A DNA stretch of 26,612 nucleotides from an uncultured Phascolarctobacterium sp. (GTDB taxonomy: Bacteria > Bacillota > Negativicutes > Acidaminococcales > Acidaminococcaceae). Made by a program: the position numbers and the translations under genes. Position 1 is the first letter of the stretch. Each line of letters begins with the position of its first letter. Where the stretch lies: NCBI GenBank assembly GCA_900545025.1, contig UQXH01000024.1:1-26612 (forward strand). The letters run 5' to 3'. Positions 1 to 6,621 of this stretch are shown in pieces. Under the pieces are notes generated by a model. It was not told where the DNA came from, did no database searches, and worked only from the letters and a program-made list of their open reading frames with translations.

Positions 1-1
1 A

Positions 2-79
2 CTATTATTATACGCTATTTCTCGTCAAAATCAACCATTTGTTGTGACAGAGCCAAAAACATCTGTGATGATGCATTGA
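2..79 (+). CDS. Possible C-terminal tail of an element gene cut by the window edge
   Basis: Frame 2 is open from the first base to a TGA at 77-79 and encodes about 25 residues ending in PKTSVMMH. Frame 1 is also open, to a TGA at 103-105, so the reading frame is not certain. Nothing in the short peptide identifies a family. It is listed because the plus-strand packing of the element makes an upstream gene likely. Confidence 0.3.
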   Translation, partial: LLLYAISRQNQPFVVTEPKTSVMMH

Positions 80-100
80 CTGAAAGCTGTGCAGAAGACT

Positions 101-174
101 GTTGATGCGACGATCTGGCGTAAGTTAGGGAGCCGACAGTATATTATGTTATGTGACAATCTGGTGTAAGCCAG
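101..174 (+). repeat. Two direct repeats of about 28 bp upstream of the ATPase gene
   Basis: Copy 1 (101-129) and copy 2 (148-174) align over their full length with about seven differences and one single-base gap. The best-kept part is ATCTGGxGTAAG. Start-to-start distance is 47 bp. Copy 2 also contains the short dyad CTGG-TGTAAG-CCAG. The repeats lie 23-96 bases before the start codon at 197. They could be operator or iteron sites for an element-encoded protein; no function is proven. Confidence 0.65.
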
Positions 175-196
175 GTGTTAAAAAGGAGGTATTGAA

Positions 197-2107
197 ATGA
201 AAAAAGAAAAAACAATAGTAGAAAATGGTAATGACTGGCTTAGGGTAAAAGATGTTGAAAAACATCCCGTTGAACTAAGCTATTATCAGCCAGCTGGTAG
301 GGCATGGGAGTCTATTCCTAAATTAAATCATGACCCCGATATGGGTCATTGGAAAACTGACTATCCAATGCTTTATCAAATGGTTGTGCTTGGAAAAAAA
401 GAACGTCTTATAAGCTATGATGATATTATAGCCTTAAGTTCTAATACACTGAACAATAAAGGCTGTGTTAGTGATGTTGCAGCTTGTGAATGTTATGAAG
501 GATATGTTTGGAAAGGCAAAAAACTTTGTTATTACGATTGTGATAGGGACAAAGAAGTCTGCTTGTCAAACTTTAAAATTTCTATTGCTGAAATACATAA
601 TGTCATTAAGGATGTTGGTAACGAACAGTGGCTGAAACTAGATATAACTACATATAGGGAAAATTTTACGCTGGATGTCCCGTACAACAAATATATAGCT
701 TTAAAAGAGCAGATAGCTGAAAAGTTCCCTGCATGTACAGTATTTGGTACTTCACAAGCATTTAGACAATATTTAGGATGGATAGCTGAAAGAGAGCTAC
801 ATTTAGCCTCAAAAGTAACTATCTATCATCGTCATGGCTGGAGCAAAGTTGATGAACATTATGTTTATCTACACAGCGGAATGCGCAATGTAATATCCGA
901 TGTAAAATTGGAGCCGGACAGGCAGAAGGCTGCACAGTTTTTACAGCTGTACGGCGGTTTGATCTGTGATGACGAAAGTAGAGATGTACTTTTGCTGTAT
1001 TGCCTACAGTCGTATATTGCAGGTCTGTTTGAGCTGCTTTGCGGCACAGGCTGCCGGAGCGTTCTGTGCATTACAGCACCTACTGGCAGCTATAAAACTG
1101 CTGTTGCAACAGTTTTGGCTTCAGCATTGAATCCTAATCCTGTTCTGCGCTTCGATGATACAGAAGCATCCATTGAAGAAAATTTGCTGGCAGCGAGAGA
1201 TTTGCTCATTCTTCAGGATGATTTCTACCCACATGGTGACAAGAGTTCTGTTACTGTTTTTAAGCGTAAGGCAATAAAAGTCGCACGTATAATAGGTGAT
1301 GGTCGTGTACCTGGAAAGATGGGTCAAAATCGTAAACCATTAGCAGACAGAGCCTACTTTGGCGGAGTGTTGTTAACGGGAGAGTTTTTGGATCTTACAT
1401 CACATTCATCTTATCTTCGTTGCTTAACTATTAGCTGGCATAAAGACTTTATTAATACTAATATCCTTACTATACTTCAACGTGATAAGAAGCTTGGAAA
1501 AGCATTTTTTTCCTGTTGGATAGAGTATGTCCAGGAAAATGTTGAATTATTCGATATGCTTTTGCAAGAATCAGCACGTAAATATGATGGCTATGCCCGT
1601 ATGGGAAATAATTTGAAAGCACTATATATAACCGCAGAGTTGTTCTCTGACTTCACATCTAAATTGGACTTTTCTATTAATATTACGAGCATGAAGAAAA
1701 AAATTCAGTGTGTAATTAGCAAAACTGAAAGCCTGGTCATGAACTTTTCGCCGGCAGAAGTAGCAATCAGAGCCATTATGGACGGTGTTGAGAATGGGCC
1801 ACTTGTTATTGTTGATGGGCAGGAAAGGTTCATGCAAGTTGCGGCGGATGGGTACTATGAGAATGATTATACTGTGTATATTATTAGCAGTCGCGCTGAG
1901 GATATTGTTTCGCGATATGCGATAAATCATGGATGTGTTGCTAACTTTGATGCGGTGGTCAAAGCCGAGCTCAGAGATAAAGGTATATTAGTAACAACGG
2001 GCAGTGGGTTCACTAGCAAATTTACAAAAAATCGAAAAGTTACACCAATGCGGCCACAAATGTTAAAGATTAATTTAAATGGAGGAAATCAAAGATGGAA
2101 AATGTAA
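197..2107 (+). CDS. DUF927-like element-encoded ATPase (helicase/primase type)
   Basis: This 636-residue protein has a P-loop ATPase core in its middle. A glycine-serine loop PTGSYKT (about residues 295-301) stands in for Walker A, and DLLILQDD (about 335-342) looks like Walker B. This layout resembles the DUF927/primase-associated ATPases of phages and integrative elements, which are thought to act in element replication. The family call is from the motif pattern, not from a search. The N-terminal ~260 residues and the C-terminal ~130 residues match nothing I recognise. The start is supported by AAAGGAGG at 182-189. The 3' end overlaps the next gene by 13 bases, so the two are probably co-translated. 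The loop carries Tyr where classical Walker A has Gly. Confidence 0.7.
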   Translation: MKKEKTIVENGNDWLRVKDVEKHPVELSYYQPAGRAWESIPKLNHDPDMGHWKTDYPMLYQMVVLGKKERLISYDDIIALSSNTLNNKGCVSDVAACECYEGYVWKGKKLCYYDCDRDKEVCLSNFKISIAEIHNVIKDVGNEQWLKLDITTYRENFTLDVPYNKYIALKEQIAEKFPACTVFGTSQAFRQYLGWIAERELHLASKVTIYHRHGWSKVDEHYVYLHSGMRNVISDVKLEPDRQKAAQFLQLYGGLICDDESRDVLLLYCLQSYIAGLFELLCGTGCRSVLCITAPTGSYKTAVATVLASALNPNPVLRFDDTEASIEENLLAARDLLILQDDFYPHGDKSSVTVFKRKAIKVARIIGDGRVPGKMGQNRKPLADRAYFGGVLLTGEFLDLTSHSSYLRCLTISWHKDFINTNILTILQRDKKLGKAFFSCWIEYVQENVELFDMLLQESARKYDGYARMGNNLKALYITAELFSDFTSKLDFSINITSMKKKIQCVISKTESLVMNFSPAEVAIRAIMDGVENGPLVIVDGQERFMQVAADGYYENDYTVYIISSRAEDIVSRYAINHGCVANFDAVVKAELRDKGILVTTGSGFTSKFTKNRKVTPMRPQMLKINLNGGNQRWKM

Positions 2108-2439
2108 ATTTTAATAAATTGATTAATGAAGACAATAATGTTGTTGTAGCAGAAGAAAAAGCTTATCTTATCCTTGGTCAAAAGTATGTCGGTGTTACAA
2201 AAAATCCTCAGGATATTTGCAATCTTTTGCAGAATTGTGAATATGGAAATATTGTCAAAATCTACACTGGAAATGAAGAAGAATGTTATACGATACAGCA
2301 TAAAATACTTTGCGCAGATGCTATTATGGAATGTGATGGTAAAACTGCTAATCTTCCTTTACAAGTAAATCAGCCCTGCTTACTTAGCAGAGCTTATGAT
2401 AATAAAAATTTGGTGAAAATTTATGAAATTATGAGATAG
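2095..2439 (+). CDS. Unknown small element protein
   Basis: This 114-residue protein starts inside the end of the ATPase gene, with GGAGG about ten bases upstream of the ATG. I do not recognise a family. It is slightly acidic and has no signal peptide or membrane helix. The first ~70 residues look like a compact alpha/beta fold, and Cys occurs at several positions (in NLLQNCEY, EECYT, KILCAD, MECDG and QPCLL). Tight packing between the ATPase and the excisionase-like gene suggests one operon. It is real by spacing and ribosome binding site; function unknown. Confidence 0.7.
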   Translation: MENVNFNKLINEDNNVVVAEEKAYLILGQKYVGVTKNPQDICNLLQNCEYGNIVKIYTGNEEECYTIQHKILCADAIMECDGKTANLPLQVNQPCLLSRAYDNKNLVKIYEIMR

Positions 2440-2448
2440 GAGGCAATT

Positions 2449-2637
2449 ATGGAAAATAATACTGATGTAATTTTTGCTGAAGAAGTTCTTGAAATTTTTG
2501 AACAAAAGATAACATACCGGGTTCTTTTAAATCTGGTACGGGAGAAAAAATTACCGGCGATGAAAGCTGGGAAACGATATCTATTTTCACGGCGAGTAGT
2601 TGAAAAATTTAAAAACAAGCATTTAGGTTTAATCTAA
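2449..2637 (+). CDS. Excisionase-like helix-turn-helix protein
   Basis: This 62-residue protein is preceded by AGGAGG with proper spacing. Its pattern fits the small MerR-like winged-helix proteins of the excisionase family (HTH_17). It has an N-terminal helix region (FAEEVLEIF), a second helix (YRVLLNLVREKKLPAMKAG) and a wing with basic residues (KRYLFSRRVVEKF). Such proteins bind near attachment sites and steer the integrase toward excision, or act as repressors. Its place immediately before the integrase supports this. A hairpin terminator separates it from the integrase gene, so the integrase may be expressed at a lower level. Confidence 0.8.
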   Translation: MENNTDVIFAEEVLEIFEQKITYRVLLNLVREKKLPAMKAGKRYLFSRRVVEKFKNKHLGLI

Positions 2638-2664
2638 AAGAGAGCGGCTTAGCCGCTCTTTTTA
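2638..2664 (+). terminator. Rho-independent terminator between xis-like gene and integrase
   Basis: An 8-bp perfect stem AGAGCGGC/GCCGCTCT (2641-2648, 2652-2659) with a 3-base loop is followed by a T-run. It lies in the 42-base gap, so integrase transcription from upstream would be partly stopped here. Confidence 0.8.
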
Positions 2665-2679
2665 GTTTGGAGGTGCAAT

Positions 2680-3885
2680 ATGCCTGGAAGCAAGGTTAAA
2701 ATGAAAAATGGAAAGTACCGATTGTTTGTTAGCAATGGGTTTTTACCCAATGGCAAACAGAATCGTGCTACGAAAGTTGTTGAAGCTTCTTCTGATAGGG
2801 CCGCTGATAAATTGCTGCAGGAATTTTATCTTGAATTTTGCAAAAGGCCGCCTAAAATTAATAGCAAACTATCATTTGAATCATTTAGCAAAATTTGGAT
2901 GGAAAGACATGAAAAATTTTTAAGTCCTAACACGCAGTACGGTGACACCAGTATCTTGAAAAACAGATTAATCCCGTATTTTGGCTCTGTGAATGTGAGT
3001 AAGATAAATGCAGCCCAAGTTATTGCTTTTGTGGATGAAATTAATACTCATAAAGAGCGTTTAGACCGTAGAAAGGGTAAACTGTCGGCAGCCAGTGTTT
3101 ATGCAATTTTTAAACTTCTAAGATCAATGCTAAATAAAGCTCAGGAATGGGGATACATAGCCAGTAATCCATGTAATGAAATTCCTAAGGACAAGATACC
3201 AAAAAAAATATATGACTGTCCTGGTATTATGGAATATGAGCAACTCGAAAAGTTTTTGCAAAAATTATTCAGTTTAAATGAAAATGCAACCAATACTAAA
3301 CATCAGTTATTTCTTTACCTCAGTCTTATTGATGGCGGACGAAGAGGTGAACATGTAGCATTAACTTGGAATGATATAGATTTTGAACAAAAAACCATTG
3401 TTATATCAAAAGGCTCCTATGAAGAAAATGGTATTACAAAAGTAAAATCTACCAAAAGCGGAAAAGTTAGAGTAGCCTATTTTGATGATTTTGCATTAGA
3501 ACTTTTGAAAAAGCACAAAATTTATCAGGATGAATGGCTAAAAAAATATAACTTGAGAAATCCTAATCAGTATGTTTTCTTAAAAACAAGAATAAACAGA
3601 GTTGAAATGCCAACACGTGCCATGTTTGGGCATTGGCTGACAGCATTTTTAAAGAAAAATGGGATGGCACATATAGGTGTTCATGGATTCAGACGTATGG
3701 CAGCTAGTTATGCTTTATGCAACAATGTACCCTTAACAGCGGTAAAAGATATGTTAGGGCATTCAGACATTGCCACAACAAATAAGTACTTACGTAATTT
3801 ACAGAAAACTCGAAGAGATGGCATTAAAACGATGTCGAATGTTTTTCAGGACATGATAAAAAAAGATGACAAAAATAATGAATAA
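2680..3885 (+). CDS. int: Tyrosine recombinase / site-specific integrase
   Basis: This 401-residue protein has the three-part lambda-integrase plan. An N-terminal arm-binding domain (about 1-58) contains NGKYRLFVSNG. A SAM-like core-binding domain spans about 62-180, and the catalytic domain about 190-395. Catalytic residues are visible: Arg221/222 in DGGRRGE, a Lys in the KSTKSGK strand, H335-x-x-R338 in HGFRR, H361 in LGHSD and the nucleophile Tyr370 in NKYL. Length fits the family. GGAGG at 2669-2673 supports the ATG. It catalyses integration and excision of the element. The partner site should be the tRNA-Arg region just downstream. No truncation or frameshift is seen, so it is likely active. 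Confidence 0.95.
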   Translation: MPGSKVKMKNGKYRLFVSNGFLPNGKQNRATKVVEASSDRAADKLLQEFYLEFCKRPPKINSKLSFESFSKIWMERHEKFLSPNTQYGDTSILKNRLIPYFGSVNVSKINAAQVIAFVDEINTHKERLDRRKGKLSAASVYAIFKLLRSMLNKAQEWGYIASNPCNEIPKDKIPKKIYDCPGIMEYEQLEKFLQKLFSLNENATNTKHQLFLYLSLIDGGRRGEHVALTWNDIDFEQKTIVISKGSYEENGITKVKSTKSGKVRVAYFDDFALELLKKHKIYQDEWLKKYNLRNPNQYVFLKTRINRVEMPTRAMFGHWLTAFLKKNGMAHIGVHGFRRMAASYALCNNVPLTAVKDMLGHSDIATTNKYLRNLQKTRRDGIKTMSNVFQDMIKKDDKNNE

Positions 3886-3922
3886 AAAACCCATTCCTAA
3901 TAATAGGAATGGGTAATTTTTT
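3885..3922. terminator. Bidirectional terminator between int and tRNA-Arg
   Basis: A 10-bp perfect stem CCCATTCCTA/TAGGAATGGG (3890-3899, 3904-3913) has a 4-base loop. It is flanked by an A-run on the left and a T-run on the right, so it can stop both integrase and the leftward tRNA transcript. Confidence 0.85.
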
Positions 3923-3924
3923 AA

Positions 3925-4000
3925 TGGTGAGCCCGGTGGGATTCGAACCCACTACTCCTTGCTCCGGAGGCAAGTACTCTATCCTATGAGCTACGGGCCC
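3925..4000 (-). tRNA. tRNA-Arg (anticodon CCG), intact, probably carried by the element
   Basis: On the minus strand a complete 76-base cloverleaf can be drawn. The acceptor is GGGCCCG/CGGGCTC, the D-arm GCTC/GAGT, the anticodon stem CTTGC/GCAAG with loop CTCCGGA (anticodon CCG), a 5-base variable loop, and T-stem GTGGG/CCCAC with TTCGAAT. The CCA end is encoded. Its 3' end faces the integrase gene. The sequence differs at many positions from the truncated tRNA-Arg(CCG) at 4157-4204, so the two are not simple duplicates. Confidence 0.95.
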
Positions 4001-4030
4001 AGTAAAAGATTCCATTTGTATTCAGTTAAT

Positions 4031-4058
4031 AATATACGATATTACCGGTAGTGTGCAA
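4031..4058 (-). promoter_or_regulatory. Predicted promoter of the intact tRNA-Arg
   Basis: Read on the minus strand: TTGCAC (4058-4053), 16 bases, TATATT (4036-4031). The -10 lies about 30 bases before the mature tRNA 5' end at 4000. The -35 is inside one of three TTGCAC repeats. Confidence 0.5.
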
Positions 4059-4081
4059 CATATTTGCACAAAAGTTGCACA
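4052..4081. repeat. Three TTGCAC-type repeats, two forming an inverted pair
   Basis: TGTGCAAC (4052-4059) and GTTGCACA (4074-4081) are perfect inverted copies. A third copy TTTGCACA lies between them at 4063-4070. Regular short repeats between an integrase gene and the predicted crossover look like integrase or Xis arm-type sites. One also overlaps the predicted tRNA promoter. Confidence 0.5.
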
Positions 4082-4085
4082 TTTT

Positions 4086-4120
4086 AGGAGTTTGAAAAAA
4101 TTTACAATGCTTGAACTCCT
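4086..4120. other. Hairpin-forming inverted repeat in the tRNA-Arg spacer
   Basis: AGGAGTTTGAA and TTGAACTCCT can pair over about 10 bases around a loop of about 14 bases. It has no clear T-run, so it is a weak terminator candidate at best. It lies between the split and the intact tRNA-Arg genes. Confidence 0.4.
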
Positions 4121-4156
4121 GATAAATACTGGGTTTAAAATATTAAAATAAAATTA

Positions 4157-4204
4157 CGACGCCGGCTCCGGAGGCCAATGCTCTATCCACTGAGCTACGG
4201 GCGC
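4157..4204 (-). pseudogene. 5' half of a second tRNA-Arg (CCG), truncated
   Basis: On the minus strand the sequence starts with acceptor half GCGCCCG (mature 5' end at 4204). It continues through TA, D-arm GCTC/GAGC and the anticodon arm with loop CTCCGGA (anticodon CCG), then GTCG of the variable loop. It then turns into AT-rich DNA with no T-arm and no GGGCGC acceptor half. It cannot make a working tRNA alone. It shares with the intact gene the anticodon-loop core GCCTCCGGAGC. I read it as the native gene split by integration; the missing 3' half should sit at the element's other end. Confidence 0.85.
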
Positions 4205-4223
4205 GTTTTGTAAGAACATTAAA

Positions 4224-4252
4224 ATTATAGCATATCTGTTGCTTTAAAACAA
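4224..4252 (-). promoter_or_regulatory. Native tRNA-Arg promoter, now in front of the truncated copy
   Basis: On the minus strand: TTGTTT (4252-4247), 17 bases, TATAAT (4229-4224). The mature 5' end of the tRNA fragment follows 20 bases later. The transcript would run through the tRNA half and 156 bases of spacer into the intact tRNA-Arg, ending at the bidirectional terminator. Confidence 0.75.
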
Positions 4253-4282
4253 TGGCAGAAGCAAGGCTTTGGTAAATTTGTC

Positions 4283-4311
4283 TTGCAGGCATATAGGTGT
4301 TAGGTTAAAAT
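4283..4311 (+). promoter_or_regulatory. Predicted sigma-A promoter of the AI-2E family gene
   Basis: TTGCAG, 17 bases, TAAAAT, ending 33 bases before the ATG at 4345. The remaining noncoding stretch 4001-4344 is otherwise filled by the tRNA-Arg items listed separately. Confidence 0.6.
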
Positions 4312-4344
4312 ATACTTATACTTTTCTAACTGAGGTAAAATTTT

Positions 4345-5478
4345 ATGAAAGAAAAAAGCATTTATTCCACAGCTGCTTTCAGTGTAGTGCTTTTATGGGC
4401 GTTATGGAATTACCAGGTAAGCCTGGGTATTATTTCTGATATTATTGATGTTATCATGCCCTTTATCATTGGTGCGGCCATAGCCTTTATCGTGAATGTG
4501 CTGCTGGAAAAAATAGAGCTTTTCTGGTGTGGTTTGTTCCGCCGCAGTAATCGTGTTGCTGATTGTCTGCAGCGGCCGGTATGCCTTTTGATAAGTTTTT
4601 TGCTGATTGGCGCTGTAGCGGCATTTGTTCTGCTGCTGGTCGTACCGGAAATACACAGCAGCCTTAAGATGCTGGCGGCAATGCTGCCGGCAGCCATGGG
4701 CAAGTTTAATATCTATCTGCAGCAGAAGATAGCTTCCTGGAATTTGTCGCAGGATGACATCCAGTATATCCAACAGCAATGGCTGGCGCTGTATAAGGAA
4801 GTTTTGGCATTTTTAAATGCTAATAAGGAAACTTTGTTTAGAGGCACATGGCACGCGGCTACGTCGTTTTTTTATATGACTGCCGATCTTGTGATAGGCT
4901 TTGTCTTTGCCGTTTATGTGCTGTTGGAAAAGGATTTCCTTTGCCGTAACGCCAAAAGAGCGTTATATGCCTTTTGCACTAAGGAAAATGCCGCTTATGT
5001 GGCAGAAGCAGCCGCCGCTGCCAAAAAGATTTTTTCTGATTTTGTAGCAGGGCAGCTCCTGGAGGCGCTTATTCTTGGCTTATTATGCTTTGCAGGCATG
5101 CTGCTGCTCGGCCTTCCCTATGCCTTGGTTACTTCTGTGCTGGTGGCTGCCATGGCGCTCATCCCCATTTTAGGTACTTTTATCAGCGCCGGTGTGGGCT
5201 GCTTTCTGACCCTGGTTGCGGAGCCGGACAAGGTCTGGTGGTTCATCCTGTTCTTTTTTGTTTTGCAGCGTATCGAGGGCGATTTTCTCTATCCCAGGAT
5301 TGTTGGCAGGGCAGTAGGGCTTTCCGAGCTTTTCGTCCTGGCGGCGATTACGATAGGCGGCAGTATCGGCGGCATCGTAGGTATCATAATCAGCGTGCCG
5401 CTGTGTTCTGTTGCGGCTTTCCTGCTGGAAAAGAAAGTGGGAGAGCTGCTGAGCAAGAAAAATATTCAGGATATTTGA
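4345..5478 (+). CDS. AI-2E family transporter (PerM/YtvI-like permease)
   Basis: This 377-residue integral membrane protein shows the family layout: two or three N-terminal helices (about 10-50 and 68-95), a long soluble stretch (about 100-165), then a C-terminal bundle. The C-terminal part includes GQLLEALILGLLCFAGMLLL, a segment around ALIPILGTFISAG and a last segment around GGSIGGIVGIIISVPL. The P-x-x-G-T-F element in the loop between helices is typical. Family members move small molecules or ions (AI-2 efflux, Na+/H+ antiport); the substrate here cannot be told. GAGGT lies about ten bases before the ATG. It is the first gene after the foreign segment. Confidence 0.9.
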   Translation: MKEKSIYSTAAFSVVLLWALWNYQVSLGIISDIIDVIMPFIIGAAIAFIVNVLLEKIELFWCGLFRRSNRVADCLQRPVCLLISFLLIGAVAAFVLLLVVPEIHSSLKMLAAMLPAAMGKFNIYLQQKIASWNLSQDDIQYIQQQWLALYKEVLAFLNANKETLFRGTWHAATSFFYMTADLVIGFVFAVYVLLEKDFLCRNAKRALYAFCTKENAAYVAEAAAAAKKIFSDFVAGQLLEALILGLLCFAGMLLLGLPYALVTSVLVAAMALIPILGTFISAGVGCFLTLVAEPDKVWWFILFFFVLQRIEGDFLYPRIVGRAVGLSELFVLAAITIGGSIGGIVGIIISVPLCSVAAFLLEKKVGELLSKKNIQDI

Positions 5479-5505
5479 GCCTGATGGCGGAAAAAGTGTT
5501 ATAAT
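5475..5505 (+). promoter_or_regulatory. Possible promoter of the thioesterase gene
   Basis: A perfect TATAAT at 5500-5505 has only a weak TTGAGC partner at 5475-5480, with a 19-base gap. The -10 lies 33 bases before the ATG at 5539. Confidence 0.4.
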
Positions 5506-5538
5506 AGAAAAATAATTTATGGACAAAAGGAGTAACAG

Positions 5539-5961
5539 ATGATTTCCATTCGTGATAAAGTGCGTTTTGTAGAAACAGATATGATGGGTGTCGTTCATCA
5601 CGCCAACTATCTGCGCTGGTTTGAGATGGGGCGTGTGGCCTATCTGCGTGCCTGCGGCATTTCGTTGGGGGATTTGATGGCGGCGGACATAATCTTCCCT
5701 ATTACGGAAGTGCAGGTTAAATATAAAAATTCCTGTACCTTCGATGATGATTTCGAGGTGCAGACTACTATGAGCGCTTTTAACAAGGCGAAGATGGATT
5801 TTACGTACAGGGTCATCCGCCTGCGCGACGGAGCTGTGGCTGTGGAGGGCCATACCCGTAATGTCTTTACCGACAGAGAAGGCCATATAGTGCGGTTAGA
5901 GCCGCAGTGGTTTGATAAGATTAAACAAGTTTTTGATGCGGAAAAAGCTGCAAAGGAGTGA
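5539..5961 (+). CDS. YbgC-type acyl-CoA thioesterase (hotdog fold)
   Basis: This 140-residue protein is one hotdog domain. The N-terminal signature ETDMMGVVHHANYLRWFE (about residues 13-30) is that of the 4-hydroxybenzoyl-CoA/YbgC thioesterase family. There the Asp and the His/Asn around the loop activate water to hydrolyse the acyl-CoA thioester. AAAGGAG lies seven bases before the ATG. The gene is followed after four bases by the CofE-like gene, so the two are probably co-transcribed. The substrate is not readable from the sequence. A link to the nearby phenolic-acid operon is possible but unsupported, as they lie in separate transcription units. Confidence 0.9.
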   Translation: MISIRDKVRFVETDMMGVVHHANYLRWFEMGRVAYLRACGISLGDLMAADIIFPITEVQVKYKNSCTFDDDFEVQTTMSAFNKAKMDFTYRVIRLRDGAVAVEGHTRNVFTDREGHIVRLEPQWFDKIKQVFDAEKAAKE

Positions 5962-5965
5962 CTTT

Positions 5966-6610
5966 ATGGATAAGTATGTCATTGTCCCGGTACCGACCAG
6001 GATACTTACTCACCATGATAATATCTGTGATGCTATTTTAGAGTTTGGCAAAGATAAGATTGGCGCTGGCGATGTGGTCTGCGTGGCAGAGAGCGTGGTG
6101 GCTATTACCCAGGGCAGAGCAAAGCGCTGTGAGGAATTTAAGCCTGGCATACTGGCCAAGACGCTGTGCCATCTGTTCCCGTCTAAAGGCAGCATCAGCA
6201 GCTGGTACAGTATGCAGGCCCTGATTGATGCGGAAGGCGGCGCAAGGGTGCTGTGGGCCGTTATCTGCGGTTTTGCAGCCAAGTGTGTGGGCGTCAGCGG
6301 TACTTTTTACAGGCTGGCCGGCGAACAGGCCCGTCTGATTGACGATATTACCGGCACTATGCCGCCTTATGACAAACATATTGTTTATGGTCCGGCTAAT
6401 CCTGCCAAGGTGGCGGAAGAAATTACCGCCGCCTGCGGCTGCTATGGAGCTGCCGTGGCCGATGTCAATGATTTGAAGCGTTCTGCCGTCTTGGGCGTTT
6501 CCAAAGGCGTGGATGCCGATATGGTGGCGCAGATACTGATTGATAATCCTTTCGGCAACGGCAGTGAGAAAACGCCTATCTGTATTATTAAAGATTATTA
6601 CAAGGCGTGA
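5966..6610 (+). CDS. CofE-like (coenzyme F420-0:L-glutamate ligase family) protein
   Basis: The 214-residue protein starts at the ATG at 5966, seven bases after AAAGGAG; the open frame extends further upstream but into the thioesterase gene. The pattern PVPTRILTHHDNI near the start, then GAGDVVCVAESVVAITQGR (about 34-52), resembles the CofE/FbiB family. That family adds glutamate to the lactyl side chain of F420-0 using GTP. VADVNDLKRSAVLGVSKGVD further on also fits. It is slightly shorter than typical archaeal CofE. No other F420 gene is visible, so the real substrate may be different. It has four bases of spacing to ybgC and is followed directly by a membrane protein gene, suggesting an operon of three. 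Confidence 0.75.
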   Translation: MDKYVIVPVPTRILTHHDNICDAILEFGKDKIGAGDVVCVAESVVAITQGRAKRCEEFKPGILAKTLCHLFPSKGSISSWYSMQALIDAEGGARVLWAVICGFAAKCVGVSGTFYRLAGEQARLIDDITGTMPPYDKHIVYGPANPAKVAEEITAACGCYGAAVADVNDLKRSAVLGVSKGVDADMVAQILIDNPFGNGSEKTPICIIKDYYKA

Positions 6611-6621
6611 GGAGGAGCAAG

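Larger units (their letters stand above)
1..4160. mobile_element. Right end of an integrated genetic element (left end outside window)
   Basis: The segment is clearly more AT-rich than the DNA from about 4345 onward. It carries a compact set on the plus strand: ATPase, unknown protein, excisionase-like HTH, tyrosine recombinase. The recombinase lies next to tRNA-Arg genes, the usual target of such enzymes. No capsid, tail or conjugation gene is visible, so phage, ICE or satellite cannot be told apart. The right border is placed at about 4157-4180, inside a truncated tRNA-Arg. The more conventional alternative places it at the intact tRNA at 3925-4000. Confidence 0.8.

Noticed and set aside
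3824..4015. Minus-strand 63-residue frame across tRNA-Arg
   Set aside because: It is produced by reading through the tRNA gene; the tRNA cloverleaf explains the sequence.
1..4160. CRISPR array or restriction genes in the foreign segment
   Set aside because: No regularly spaced repeats with unique spacers and no methylase or nuclease motifs were seen; only one pair of repeats exists.
5170..5886. 238-residue minus-strand frame
   Set aside because: It crosses the end of the AI-2E permease gene and the thioesterase gene, both well supported on the plus strand.
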